Part shown: piece by piece, positions 9,393 through 19,542 of the stretch
Layout: each line of letters opens with the position of its first letter
Numbering within the stretch: the stretch's first letter is position 1
Assembly: GCF_001658025.2 (NCBI RefSeq)
Contig: NZ_CP014007.2
Coordinates: forward strand, 1,178,001-1,242,000
Length of the DNA: 64,000 bases
DNA from: Kosakonia oryzae
GTDB taxonomy: Bacteria > Pseudomonadota > Gammaproteobacteria > Enterobacterales > Enterobacteriaceae
Reading direction: 5' to 3'
Made by a program: the position numbers and the translations under genes
The notes under the pieces: model-generated
Database searches by the model: none
The model's input: only the letters and a program-made list of their open reading frames with translations
Told to the model about the DNA's origin: nothing

Positions 9393-9424
9393 TTTAGATT
9401 TTTCTAAATTTAGATAAATCTAAA
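9393..9424. promoter_or_regulatory. Tandem palindromes, probable YgaV operator
   Basis: Two abutting inverted repeats lie 5 bases upstream of the ygaV start: tttaga-tttt-tctaaa (9393-9408) and tttagat-aa-atctaaa (9409-9424). ArsR-family repressors bind such AT-rich dyads over their own promoters. The assignment to YgaV is inference from position and symmetry. Confidence 0.65.
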
Positions 9425-9514
9425 ATAAAGGGCGGAAGAATTCAAGCACTGAATAAATCCTTAACACTTTTGGTTTGAATTCTCTGTAACACCTTCGTTT
9501 ACTGAGGGCAGTGT

Positions 9515-10801
9515 ATGGCGATGTTTCCGGAGAAGAATGTGAAGGTTTTGAAATATGCGCTCTGCGCTGTCAGCGTCTGGATTAATGGCGCGAGCGCCTG
9601 GAGTAATGCTTTGCCCGTCGGGCCTGCGGCAGGCGATCAATCGCTTTCACCTTTCTACATCTGGGACGGTTCTTTGCCTGCAAACCCCGGCATAATGCTG
9701 CGCGAAGAGCCGCTGCCCGCACAGCCGGAAATCACCGCAGCCAGCAAGGCGCAACGCATTCTGTATACCTCGCGCGATAAACGCTGGAACGCCGGAATTG
9801 TGCCGGTCAGCGGCGCGCTTTGGTTCCCGAAAGGCAATCCACCGGCCGGAGGCTGGCCGATTCTCGCCTGGGCGCACGGTACGCTGGGCGTTGCCGATAG
9901 CTGTGCGCCGTCGTGGACTAACCCGACAGCGCGGGATGCGCACTATATTAACCAGTGGCTCCAGCAGGGCTTTGCGGTGGTCGCCACCGATTATCAGGGG
10001 CTCGGCGGGCCGGGGCCTCATCCCTATATGAACTGGGAAGCGGAAGGACGTTCGGTGCTCGACAGCGTTCGCGCGGCGCTACAGGCCTGGCCGCAGCAGC
10101 TCGCGAATAACCTGGTGATCAGCGGCCAGTCGCAGGGATCGGGCGCGTCGCTTGGCGCCAGCCTGATTGCACCGGATTACGCCCCGGAATTGAAACTGCG
10201 CGCCACCCTTGCCACGGGCGTGGTGGCAACGTTTCCGGATGGGCCGGTGAAACCCGGCAATGCGCGTCCGGGTAATCGCGATCCCTCACGCTTTACGATG
10301 TTACGATTGATTGGCGGCTCGCTGCCGGATGGCGCACCGCCCGCTGAAAAATGGGTAACAGAAAAGGGAGCGAAGCTGCTGGCATTGGCGAAAACCGCCT
10401 GTATGAGCGAACTGGGCCGCTATGAGCGCCGCGAAAAACTCGACGGCAGCGCGGCATTTATCGGCGGTTCTGCGCAGGTCACTAACGCGCTGCTGCCGGT
10501 AACCGATATGCCAGTCAAAGCCTTCCCGGCACCGCTGTTTGCCGCCACCGGTCTCGCCGATCACACCTTATCGCCGCACCATCAATACGCCGCAGTGGCC
10601 GCGCTGTGCGCTGGCGGCAATGCGGTGGAGTGGAAAACCTATCCCGGCATTACCCATAACGGCACCGTCAACGTCGCTTTTGCCGATGAACTGAAGTTTG
10701 TTCGCGGCGTGATGGAAAACGCTCCGCAGCCCAACAGTTGCGGCTCGTTGCAGCCGCCCGGGAAATTGCAGCAACCCACAAAGGGCGTGGCGTTTAATTA
10801 G
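9515..10801 (+). CDS. Secreted lipase-family alpha/beta hydrolase
   Basis: A 428-residue protein with a hydrophobic signal-like segment at residues 13-29 (signal cleavage near ASAWS). The alpha/beta-hydrolase features are AWAHGTLGVADSC (oxyanion region, about 118-130), the nucleophile elbow SGQSQGSG (Ser206), a late aspartate in GLADHTLS and a histidine in GITHNG. This is the layout of the secretory lipase (LIP) family. The substrate is unknown. The start has the ribosome-binding site gagggcag. Monogenic; its 3' end abuts the toxin remnant. Confidence 0.85.
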   Translation: MAMFPEKNVKVLKYALCAVSVWINGASAWSNALPVGPAAGDQSLSPFYIWDGSLPANPGIMLREEPLPAQPEITAASKAQRILYTSRDKRWNAGIVPVSGALWFPKGNPPAGGWPILAWAHGTLGVADSCAPSWTNPTARDAHYINQWLQQGFAVVATDYQGLGGPGPHPYMNWEAEGRSVLDSVRAALQAWPQQLANNLVISGQSQGSGASLGASLIAPDYAPELKLRATLATGVVATFPDGPVKPGNARPGNRDPSRFTMLRLIGGSLPDGAPPAEKWVTEKGAKLLALAKTACMSELGRYERREKLDGSAAFIGGSAQVTNALLPVTDMPVKAFPAPLFAATGLADHTLSPHHQYAAVAALCAGGNAVEWKTYPGITHNGTVNVAFADELKFVRGVMENAPQPNSCGSLQPPGKLQQPTKGVAFN

Positions 10802-10811
10802 TCGCACAAAA

Positions 10812-11021
10812 GTCAGCTTTATACCGAAAAGCGGTGAGCGGCGAAAAATCAGAATGGCTACGGGTTCGCAGGGGAAAAGCGGTAGCGCCAGAGTCATTTA
10901 TTTTTTGGCGACCAAAGAGGTTATCTATTTGATTATGGCTTATCCGAAAAACATCAAAGATAACCTGACTGATGTGGAAAAGAGTGAATTGAAAAAACTG
11001 ACGAAATTACTGAAAAAATGA
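10812..11021 (+). pseudogene. 5'-truncated RelE/HigB-type toxin remnant
   Basis: The open frame that ends at 11021 encodes SFIPKSGERRKIRMATG, then GKSGSARVIYF, then IYLIMAYPKNIKDNLTD. These are the core and C-terminal half of RelE/HigB-type mRNA interferase toxins (family pattern GGxRKxR...GKxGGARVIYY...YPKxxKDNLT). A full toxin has about 110 residues; the first 35-40 are missing because the frame runs back into the lipase gene without a start. The first ATG (10854) would give 55 residues. It overlaps the antitoxin frame by ATGA, the usual toxin-antitoxin layout. Confidence 0.7.
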
Positions 11022-11029
11022 GGTGTGAC

Positions 11030-11314
11030 ATGCATTTTTTTGACGAGCTAAAAACCTCTCTGGAAGAGGCTGTAGACATCAAAAATGGGGATAAAGCGCC
11101 GGCAAATGTCACCCGCTATGAAATAGCTGATGTAAAAGCGATTAGAGAGCAACTCAACGTTTCACAAAGTGAGATGGCGAAAGCGCTGGGAACCAGCGTT
11201 GATACCATTAAAAGTTGGGAATCCAAACGGCGTAACCCGACAGGCCTGGCAGCCAAGGTACTGGCAACAATTCAGGCAAATCCCGCTTTCTTTCATGAGC
11301 TTGCCGCTCATTAA
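11030..11314 (+). CDS. HigA-type antitoxin / XRE-family regulator
   Basis: A 94-residue protein with a helix-turn-helix at about residues 40-62 (LNVSQSEMAKALGTSVDTIK) followed by WESKRRNPTG, a signature of HigA/MqsA-like antitoxins encoded downstream of RelE-type toxins. The start is placed at 11030 behind gaggtgtgac; an ATG at 11018 overlaps the toxin stop. The frame is intact although its partner toxin is truncated, so it may persist as an orphan regulator. Confidence 0.85.
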   Translation: MHFFDELKTSLEEAVDIKNGDKAPANVTRYEIADVKAIREQLNVSQSEMAKALGTSVDTIKSWESKRRNPTGLAAKVLATIQANPAFFHELAAH

Positions 11315-11339
11315 ACAAAAGCCCTATCGGGGCTTTTGT
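11315..11339. terminator. Bidirectional terminator between antitoxin and scrR
   Basis: 10-bp stem acaaaagccc / gggcttttgt with a 5-base loop and T/A runs on both sides, between the convergent antitoxin and scrR genes. Confidence 0.85.
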
Positions 11340-11377
11340 TCTGTTACCGGGCCAGGTATCTGAATTCCGGGCCGCCA

Positions 11378-12388
11378 TTACTGGGCATGACGCCAGCGCA
11401 ACGTGGCGGGCAGTACGCGCTGCGGCATTGTCGGTTCATTGCCCTCAATCATTTGAGTGATTATCTCGAAGCAATCCTGCGCCAGCCGCGGCACGTTCTG
11501 CTCGACGGTGTCGATGTGCAGCGACAGCGAATCATACAGGTAGTGGTCGTCAAAGCTGGCGATATGGATGTCGCTCTCCAGCAAATGGTGCTGGCTCATA
11601 TAACGCAGCACCCCTTCAAGCAGCCCGCAGGCAGCGGTAAACAGCGCCTTCGGCGGGCGACCCAGCCTGGCGCACAGCGCGGCGAACATCTCGTAACCGC
11701 TGCTCGGGTGGTAGTTACCGTGAATAATCCACTCCGGGCGCGGCGTTACGCCCGCACGCTCCAGCCCCTGCATAAACCCGGCAAGCCGATCTTTGGTCGG
11801 TGAAAGCCGTGGCTGGCCGCCAAGAAAATAGATTTCATCGGGGTTTGCCCGCGCCAGGCGTTCGACTAAATCCGCCGTCGGCGTCAGCGAATCGGTGATC
11901 ACCAGCGGCAACTGGGTGTCATTGATGTGGCGGTCAAACAGCACCACCGGCAACTGCTCGCTGAGCTTCACATAGTCGCTGTCGCTCTGCATGCTGGAGG
12001 CGACAATCAGGCCATCCACCTGACGCGCGACCAGGTTATTGACCACCACTGTCTCCTGGCTGGCATTTTCGTCGGTACAGGCGATCAGCAGTTGCAGACC
12101 GGCTTCGCGGCAGAGGTTTTCCAGCTCATGAGAAAAAACGGCAAAACCATAGTTGGTGATTTCCGGCACCACCAGCCCCAGCGTGTGGCTGCGGTTTTCG
12201 CGCAGCAGACGGGCATAAATGCTCGGCTGGTAGTGATGCTGTTGGGCGATCGCCAGCACGCGGTCGCGCGTCTCCTGCGCCACGCGCAGCTCTTTGCCGC
12301 GGCCGTTAAGCACCAGGCTGGCAGTGGCTTTCGACACCCCCGCCAGCGCAGCGATATCACTGATGGTAACGCGTTTTGTTTTTCGCAC
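11378..12388 (-). CDS. scrR: Sucrose operon repressor ScrR (LacI family)
   Basis: A 336-residue LacI/GalR repressor. The N-terminal helix-turn-helix [20 protein letters not shown] is identical in type to ScrR of enteric sucrose regulons, followed by a periplasmic-binding-protein-like effector domain that responds to fructose or fructose-1-phosphate in characterised ScrR proteins. The start is the GTG at 12388 (RKTKRVTIS), which matches the known N-terminus; the frame remains open about 280 bases further into scrB but without homology. Last gene of the scrYABR unit, 29 bases after scrB. Confidence 0.95.
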   Translation of the reverse strand: MRKTKRVTISDIAALAGVSKATASLVLNGRGKELRVAQETRDRVLAIAQQHHYQPSIYARLLRENRSHTLGLVVPEITNYGFAVFSHELENLCREAGLQLLIACTDENASQETVVVNNLVARQVDGLIVASSMQSDSDYVKLSEQLPVVLFDRHINDTQLPLVITDSLTPTADLVERLARANPDEIYFLGGQPRLSPTKDRLAGFMQGLERAGVTPRPEWIIHGNYHPSSGYEMFAALCARLGRPPKALFTAACGLLEGVLRYMSQHHLLESDIHIASFDDHYLYDSLSLHIDTVEQNVPRLAQDCFEIITQMIEGNEPTMPQRVLPATLRWRHAQ

Positions 12389-12417
12389 GGTTTTGCATCG
12401 TTTAAGGAAACAAGCAC

Positions 12418-13827
12418 TTATTCTACCATGCAAGAACGTAACGACCAGTAGTGGGCCTGTACTTCTGCGACTCCGCGCAGGGTTAATTGCGCCGGATGCG
12501 TCGGGAAGTAGCGGCTGCTCATCACCCCTTCGCCCTCGTTGATAAAGATCTCCACGCTTGAGCGATCGCAAAGGATCTGCAACTTCTGCGCGCTGCCGCG
12601 CCAGTAACGGTACAGCCACTCGCCGGTTTGCAGGCTGCGACGGGCCAGACGCAGTTCGTCGCCGCGCCATTCGAGAATCAGCGTATCGGCGAAATTCAGC
12701 GTTAACCCGCCCTCGCCTTCCAGCACCAGCTCAAGTTGCTCTGCCTCCAGCGCAGGCATCGCTTCTGCCGTACCGCGATAGCGCTGTTCTTCACCGCGCA
12801 GCGCCTGTAGCTCAGCCACCGGCTGCTGATAGAGCTTACCGTTATGTTCAGTCAGTTGACGCAGGCAGGTCATCTGGTGGATCCAGCCATTCGCCACGGT
12901 TGGCTGTAACATCTCTTCGCCATCCGGTACGCCCATCCAGCCGACCAGCAGGCGGCGGCCATCGTCGGCGAGGGTGGTTTGCGGGGCGTAAAACTCAAAC
13001 CCGGCATCCAGTTCGGTAAACTCACCGTGCTGATACTGCGCGCGGGCGTAATCCAGCGTGCCGCTGAGATAGGCGCTCGGGTAGGTATTGAGGTAGCGTT
13101 TCTCCTCGCGTGCGACACCCTGCGGGCAGCAGATCAGGAAGGTGTGCTCGCCAAGGGGGAACATGTCCGGGCACTCCCACATATAGCCCGCATCATCCAG
13201 CCCGTTCAGGCCGCTACCGGCGATTTCACCGAGGTTTTGCCAGTTCCACAAATTCTCTGAGCGCAGCAGTAGCACCTTGCCCTGCAACTGTAAATCCTGC
13301 GCGCCCAGCACCATGTACCATTGCCCGTCGTGCCGCCACACTTTCGGGTCGCGCACATGGCCGGTGTAGCCGTGCGGCAACGGAATGGCCGGGCCGAGCT
13401 TGTCGAAACCGCCGTCGCTGTTTTGTACCGCCAGGCACTGCCACGCGGTGCGGGAACCATCGTCAAACTTCACGTTGCCGGTGTAGCACAGCGTCAGCAC
13501 GCCATTGTTATCAATGGCGCTGCCGGAGTAGCACCCGTTGTGGTCATACTCTTCGTCGGGCATCAGCGCGATCGGTTCATGCTGCCAGTGGAGTAAATCC
13601 GCCGAACTCCAGTGCGCCCAGCATTTGTGCAGGTGCTGACACCCCAGCGCATTCCACTGGTAGAACAGATGATAACGCCCGGCGAACTGGATAAAACCGT
13701 TCGGATCGTTAAGCAGCCCGGTCACCGGCGCAAGATGCCAGGCGGGGTAGTGCGGGTCGGCCAGCGCTTTCGGCTGGCCTTTCATTACTGCCTGCAACAT
13801 GGCAGGCAGCAGGGGAATTGAAGCCAT
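12418..13827 (-). CDS. scrB: Sucrose-6-phosphate hydrolase ScrB (GH32)
   Basis: A 469-residue GH32 invertase that splits sucrose 6-phosphate into glucose 6-phosphate and fructose in the cytoplasm. The three GH32 landmarks are present: NDPNG with nucleophile Asp41, RDP with Asp160, and ECPD with acid/base Glu218. The start codon overlaps the scrA stop (TAATG), so the two are translationally coupled. Confidence 0.96.
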   Translation of the reverse strand: MASIPLLPAMLQAVMKGQPKALADPHYPAWHLAPVTGLLNDPNGFIQFAGRYHLFYQWNALGCQHLHKCWAHWSSADLLHWQHEPIALMPDEEYDHNGCYSGSAIDNNGVLTLCYTGNVKFDDGSRTAWQCLAVQNSDGGFDKLGPAIPLPHGYTGHVRDPKVWRHDGQWYMVLGAQDLQLQGKVLLLRSENLWNWQNLGEIAGSGLNGLDDAGYMWECPDMFPLGEHTFLICCPQGVAREEKRYLNTYPSAYLSGTLDYARAQYQHGEFTELDAGFEFYAPQTTLADDGRRLLVGWMGVPDGEEMLQPTVANGWIHQMTCLRQLTEHNGKLYQQPVAELQALRGEEQRYRGTAEAMPALEAEQLELVLEGEGGLTLNFADTLILEWRGDELRLARRSLQTGEWLYRYWRGSAQKLQILCDRSSVEIFINEGEGVMSSRYFPTHPAQLTLRGVAEVQAHYWSLRSCMVE

Positions 13828-15197
13828 TATTCGGAGTCCGTTTTGTATTTCAGCAGGTAAGAGATAACAAACGCGACGCTAAATGCAATCACCATCCCAA
13901 TAACATAGTTGAGCAGCGAGCTGGCCTGCACAATCGCCATCCCAGGGATGCCCGTTAAGCCGACCGCTGTCATATACACATGCACCGAAACCACCCACGC
14001 GCCGCCCGCAGCCCCGCCGATAAGCGCGGCGATAAAGGGTTTTACAAAGCGCAGGTTGATACCGAAAATCGCCGCCTCGGTAATGCCGAGCAGCGCCGAG
14101 AACGCCGAAGGCAGAGTAATGGCTTTGATCTTCGCATCTTTCGTTTTAAACCACACCGCCAGACAGGCACCGCCCTGCGCGACGTTCGCCATCGCCCAGA
14201 TCGGCAGCAGGAAGTTGACGCCGATCGACGGGTTGCCCAGCAGCCCGGCTTCAATCGCGTGAAAACTGTGATGCACGCCGGTAATCACAATCACCGAATA
14301 GAGCCCGCCGAACAACATACCGGCCAGCCAGCCTGCATGGCTAATCAAAGTGCTGAGGACAAAAGAGATGCCATCACCCAGTGCGCGACCCGCCGGGCCG
14401 ATAACCAGCATGGCGATAAAACCAGAGATAATCACCGTCAGGAACGGCGTCAGGATCAGATCCAGCGCATCCGGGATCACCCGGCGCAGTTGCTTCTCCA
14501 GCAGGCTCATAAACCACACGGCCAGCAGTACCGGGAAAACGGTTCCCTGGTAGCCGATCATCGCCACTTCGATACCGAAAAAGTTCATGGTATGGAAGCC
14601 CGCCGCCACGCCCCAGGCGTTGGTCAGTGCCGGGTGCGTCAGAATGCCGCCCAGCGTCGCGCCAAGATAGGGGTTACCGCCAAACTCGCGGGCGGCGGTA
14701 AAGCCAATCAGGATTGGCAGGATGATAAACGCCGCCGAACTGAACATGTCGAGCATGATGTACAGGGCGTTATCCGGGTTCACCCAGCCGTAAGTTTTCA
14801 CCATTCCCAGCAGCCCCATCAGCAAGCCGGAGGCAACAATCGCCGGGATAATCGGCACGAAAATGTTCGACAGCAGGCGGGCAATGCGCTGGAACGGATT
14901 GAGCTTGCGCGCGGCGATATCGGCGGCTTCTGACTTGCTCGATTCGTTGATTCCGGCCTCGGCGATAAACGCCGCGTAGACTTTATTCACCACGCCGGTA
15001 CCGAAAATAATCTGCAACTGCCCGGCGTTACGAAAACAGCCTTTCACACCGTCAATTTTGCCGATTGCCGCGGTATCGGCTTTTGCGTCTTCCACCAGCA
15101 CTAAGCGCAGGCGCGTGGCGCAGTGCGCGGCGCTGGCGATATTATCCTTACCGCCCAGCAGCGGCAGCAGCGCGCGGGCAATTTGTGCAAAATCCAT
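13827..15197 (-). CDS. scrA: Sucrose-specific PTS enzyme IIBC
   Basis: A 456-residue membrane protein that imports sucrose as sucrose 6-phosphate. The IIB domain (residues 1-90) has the phosphorylation cysteine Cys26 in the context AAHCATRLRL; the IIC domain (about 105-450) has ten or so hydrophobic segments and the conserved GVHHSFHAIEAGL. No IIA domain is fused; ScrA relies on the glucose IIA protein (Crr) in trans. It lies 76 bases after scrY, and that gap includes a short GC-rich hairpin. Confidence 0.96.
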   Translation of the reverse strand: MDFAQIARALLPLLGGKDNIASAAHCATRLRLVLVEDAKADTAAIGKIDGVKGCFRNAGQLQIIFGTGVVNKVYAAFIAEAGINESSKSEAADIAARKLNPFQRIARLLSNIFVPIIPAIVASGLLMGLLGMVKTYGWVNPDNALYIMLDMFSSAAFIILPILIGFTAAREFGGNPYLGATLGGILTHPALTNAWGVAAGFHTMNFFGIEVAMIGYQGTVFPVLLAVWFMSLLEKQLRRVIPDALDLILTPFLTVIISGFIAMLVIGPAGRALGDGISFVLSTLISHAGWLAGMLFGGLYSVIVITGVHHSFHAIEAGLLGNPSIGVNFLLPIWAMANVAQGGACLAVWFKTKDAKIKAITLPSAFSALLGITEAAIFGINLRFVKPFIAALIGGAAGGAWVVSVHVYMTAVGLTGIPGMAIVQASSLLNYVIGMVIAFSVAFVISYLLKYKTDSE

Positions 15198-15273
15198 AAC
15201 AACCTCTGTCTTCTCGTTATTGTGGTGTTAACCCGGTTGAGACGACCCCCGCACCCCGCAGGGGCCGAACTCA

Positions 15274-16803
<1,530 letters not shown>

Positions 16804-16840
16804 CTAAGGAAGAGCTATCATCACAGGATTATTTTTTTTG

Positions 16841-16854
16841 CTAAACCGGTTTAG
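16841..16854. promoter_or_regulatory. ScrR operator upstream of scrY (proximal copy)
   Basis: Perfect palindrome ctaaaccggtttag, the ScrR operator core, 47 bases upstream of the scrY start. It is one of two copies in the scrK-scrY spacer, so ScrR may bridge them. Confidence 0.85.
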
Positions 16855-16900
16855 GTGATGAATCATACGCAAGGCTAATTTCTTCACGCAATCAAATTTG

Positions 16901-16914
16901 CTAAACCGGTTTAG
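16901..16914. promoter_or_regulatory. ScrR operator upstream of scrY (distal copy)
   Basis: A second perfect ctaaaccggtttag palindrome, exactly 60 bases from the first and preceded by the same ttg. It lies between the scrK stop and scrY. A 60-base centre distance is about six helical turns, which would suit cooperative or looped binding. Confidence 0.85.
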
Positions 16915-16957
16915 TGATTGTGAGACGGCTCGCAAAACGGAGCGGCACGCAGGTGGG

Positions 16958-17875
16958 TTACTCCTTCAGTTGATGACGATAGGGCAAGGCCGTCATGGCA
17001 CCTTTTGCCGTGGTGGCAAGCGCCCCGCAGCGCTGCGCGGTGGCAAGACGTGCACCAAGTTGCGCCTGGTTATCCGGTAGCCCGTGCTGCGCCAGTTCCC
17101 ACAGCAACCCGGCAACAAACGCATCTCCCGCGCCGGTGGTATCGACGCTGATAACCGGCTGCGTTGACCAGGCACTGAGCGCGCCGCGCAGGCAGGCTTT
17201 GACACCCGCTTTACCTTGCGTCACCAGCAACAGTGGGATGGCGAAGCGTTCGGCCAATTGCTGCATGTTGGCATCCATATCCGCTTGGTCGCTAAAAAAG
17301 GCCAGCTCTTCTTCCGAGAGTTTCACCACGTCGGCCAGCGTGAAGGCCTGGCTCAGCGCGTCATGTAACTGCTGCGGATCGGCCCACAGATCGTGGCGGA
17401 TATTTGGGTCGAAGCTGACAAATCCCCCGGCGTCGCGGATGCGCGTCATCGCCGTAAATGTGGTGCTGCGTGACGGTTCGGCAGAGAGCGCAATCGAGCA
17501 GCAGTGCAGCCATTCGCCGCGCTGAAAGGGCGGTAAATCATCCACCGCGAGAAACAGATCGGCGCTCGGTCGTACCATAAAGGTAAATGAGCGCTCACCC
17601 ACTTCATCGAGTGCGACCACCACCGTGGAGGTGCGCTGCGCCGGGTCGGCGGACATAAACGCGGTATTCACCTGTTCGGCGGCGAGGGTTTGACGCATAA
17701 AGTGACCAAAAGGATCGTCACCGACGCGGCCGATAAAACCGCTGTTTCCCTGCAAACGTGCAATGCCGACCGCCACATTCGCTGGTGCGCCGCCGGGGCA
17801 CTGCAACAAGCGCCCTGTGCCTTCCGGCAGTAAATCGACCACGGCGTCGCCCAGACACCAGACTCGTGCTGACAT
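16958..17875 (-). CDS. scrK: Fructokinase ScrK (PfkB family)
   Basis: A 305-residue sugar kinase that phosphorylates the fructose released by ScrB to fructose 6-phosphate. The N-terminal GDAVVDLLPE and GGAPANVAVG motifs bind the sugar; the C-terminal PfkB signature DTTGAGDAFVAG (about 240-251) contains the catalytic Asp. Transcribed separately from scrYABR from a promoter with its own ScrR operator. Confidence 0.96.
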   Translation of the reverse strand: MSARVWCLGDAVVDLLPEGTGRLLQCPGGAPANVAVGIARLQGNSGFIGRVGDDPFGHFMRQTLAAEQVNTAFMSADPAQRTSTVVVALDEVGERSFTFMVRPSADLFLAVDDLPPFQRGEWLHCCSIALSAEPSRSTTFTAMTRIRDAGGFVSFDPNIRHDLWADPQQLHDALSQAFTLADVVKLSEEELAFFSDQADMDANMQQLAERFAIPLLLVTQGKAGVKACLRGALSAWSTQPVISVDTTGAGDAFVAGLLWELAQHGLPDNQAQLGARLATAQRCGALATTAKGAMTALPYRHQLKE

Positions 17876-17912
17876 AACTCTCTCCCGCTTTAAAATAATC
17901 GCTAAAACTTAA

Positions 17913-17926
17913 CTAAACCGGTTTAG
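17913..17926. promoter_or_regulatory. ScrR operator upstream of scrK
   Basis: Third perfect ctaaaccggtttag palindrome, 38 bases upstream of the scrK start, in the spacer shared with the divergent HAD hydrolase gene. Confidence 0.85.
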
Positions 17927-18002
17927 CAAATCAACCGCATCGTTAAGTTGTCATCTTTTTTTGCTAGAGTGCAGGGCGGATTTCTTTACTCTGGACGCGA
18001 CA

Positions 18003-18674
18003 ATGCCGCAACCGCTGTACGTTTTCGATCTCGATAACACCTTGATTTCTGGTGACAGTAGCACGCTATGGAGCCGCTACCTGGTGCGCGAAGGTTTTGC
18101 CGATGGCACGGACTATTTGCGCGATGAAGAGCGCATGATGCAGGATTACGCGCGCGGCGAAATGAATCTGCATGAGTATGTGGCGCTGACCATGTCGCCG
18201 CTGCGCGATCTCCCGATGGCGCTGGTGGATCGTATGGTGGCGCGGTGTGTGAAAACGGAGATTGTGCCGCGCATCTACCCGCAGGCGCTGGCATTAATCA
18301 GGGAATTGCAGGCCAGCAACCAGGCGATGCTGATTATCTCCGCATCGGTCAGTTTACTGGTGAAGGCGATTGCGCCAGTGCTGGGCATTGCGCACGCGAT
18401 TGGCGTGGAAGTGAAAACTGATAACGGGCGCTACACGGGGCTCATCGACGGTACGCCGAGCTATCAGCAAGGCAAAATTACCTGTCTGGAAAACTTCCTT
18501 GTTCATCACCCGCAGCATCGTGGGGCGGTGACGTTTTATACCGACTCGATTAACGATTTGCCACTCTGTGAATACGCCGACCATGTATTTATGGTGAATC
18601 CCTGTCCGCAACTGGCGGCGCACGGAGAGCTGCGCCGCTGGCCGCAACTTAACTGGCAGCTTACTCCGGCTTAA
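18003..18674 (+). CDS. HAD-IB family hydrolase (phosphoserine-phosphatase-like)
   Basis: A 223-residue HAD phosphatase. Motif I is VFDLDNTLISGDSS (nucleophile Asp about 9), motif II is LIISAS (about 110), and the late motif YTDSINDLPL holds the Mg-binding acids. Members of subclass IB remove phosphate from small metabolites; the substrate cannot be told. Start set at the ATG at 18003; a TTG 14 codons upstream is less likely. The last 14 bases overlap the end of the convergent phosphonate permease gene, a neighbourhood that hints at a role in phosphorus metabolism. Confidence 0.85.
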   Translation: MPQPLYVFDLDNTLISGDSSTLWSRYLVREGFADGTDYLRDEERMMQDYARGEMNLHEYVALTMSPLRDLPMALVDRMVARCVKTEIVPRIYPQALALIRELQASNQAMLIISASVSLLVKAIAPVLGIAHAIGVEVKTDNGRYTGLIDGTPSYQQGKITCLENFLVHHPQHRGAVTFYTDSINDLPLCEYADHVFMVNPCPQLAAHGELRRWPQLNWQLTPA

Positions 18675-19542
18675 ACAGCGGCACCGCTTTACCGATGATA
18701 TAGCGTCGGCGCAGCCAGGCCGATGCCATATCCATCAGCATCACCACCGCGACCAGAATCACCGTGATAAACATCACGACATCCCAGTTCCACAGCCGCA
18801 TGTTTTCGGCATAAATCAGGCCGATACCGCCCGCGCCGACAAACCCCAGCACCGCCGCCGAACGGGTGTTGGACTCGATCTGATAAAGGCTCAGCGCGAG
18901 GAAGGTCGGGAATGACTGGGTAAAGGTGCTGAAACGGTGTTTTTGCAGGCCGCTCGCGCCGACAGCCGTCATACCGCGTCCCGGCGAACGATCCACCGCT
19001 TCATGGCTTTCTGCATACAGGCGGCCAAGCAGACCGGTATCCTGCATGATGATTGCCAGTACCCCGGCCAGCGGCCCGAGGCCAACGGCGCGCACAAAAA
19101 TCAGCCCCCAGATCGCCATATCGATGCCGCGCAGAATGTCGAACAGGCGACGCATACAAAACGCCACCGCGCCGAGAAACCCGCCGCGCATGATGTTGCG
19201 TGCGGCAAGGAATGAGAGCAGCAACGCCAGCAGGGTGGCGGTGAGCGTACCGGCAAAAACAATCGCCAGCGTGATGCCAATCTGCGAGAAATAGTAGCCA
19301 AACGGCCAGTTGAGAAAATCGTGCCAGACAAACATGCGCAGTAGATAGCGGCCAATCTGCTGCATGCCGTTAAGCGCCTGATCGAGCGGTATGCCGAACT
19401 GCATAAAAAACCATAGATAATAGAGCGCAGCGGCCAGCGTGATCAGGCCGAGACGGCGCAGATAGCGCCCCTGCGCGTTGAACAAATCACTGTGCAGTTT
19501 CCGGCTTAAGGTCACATTCGGTACGGCTTGCCAGTTTGTCAT
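18661..19542 (-). CDS. phnE: Phosphonate-type ABC transporter permease (second PhnE-like)
   Basis: A 293-residue inner-membrane permease of the PhnE family with about six hydrophobic segments. The binding-protein-dependent-transport region reads GFVGAGGIGLIYAENM (about 240-255). The start at 19542 (MTNWQ) overlaps the stop of the upstream permease gene by 4 bases (ATGA). With its sister permease it would form a heterodimeric channel for PhnCD. Confidence 0.92.
   Translation of the reverse strand: MTNWQAVPNVTLSRKLHSDLFNAQGRYLRRLGLITLAAALYYLWFFMQFGIPLDQALNGMQQIGRYLLRMFVWHDFLNWPFGYYFSQIGITLAIVFAGTLTATLLALLLSFLAARNIMRGGFLGAVAFCMRRLFDILRGIDMAIWGLIFVRAVGLGPLAGVLAIIMQDTGLLGRLYAESHEAVDRSPGRGMTAVGASGLQKHRFSTFTQSFPTFLALSLYQIESNTRSAAVLGFVGAGGIGLIYAENMRLWNWDVVMFITVILVAVVMLMDMASAWLRRRYIIGKAVPLFKPE

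Noticed and set aside
12388-12670. N-terminal extension of the ScrR frame
   Set aside because: It overlaps scrB and has no homology; ScrR proteins begin at the KTKRVTIS helix-turn-helix, so the GTG at 12388 was used.
13980-14933. 317-codon plus-strand frame
   Set aside because: Antisense to scrA; composition rich in H, R, Q as expected of a shadow frame.
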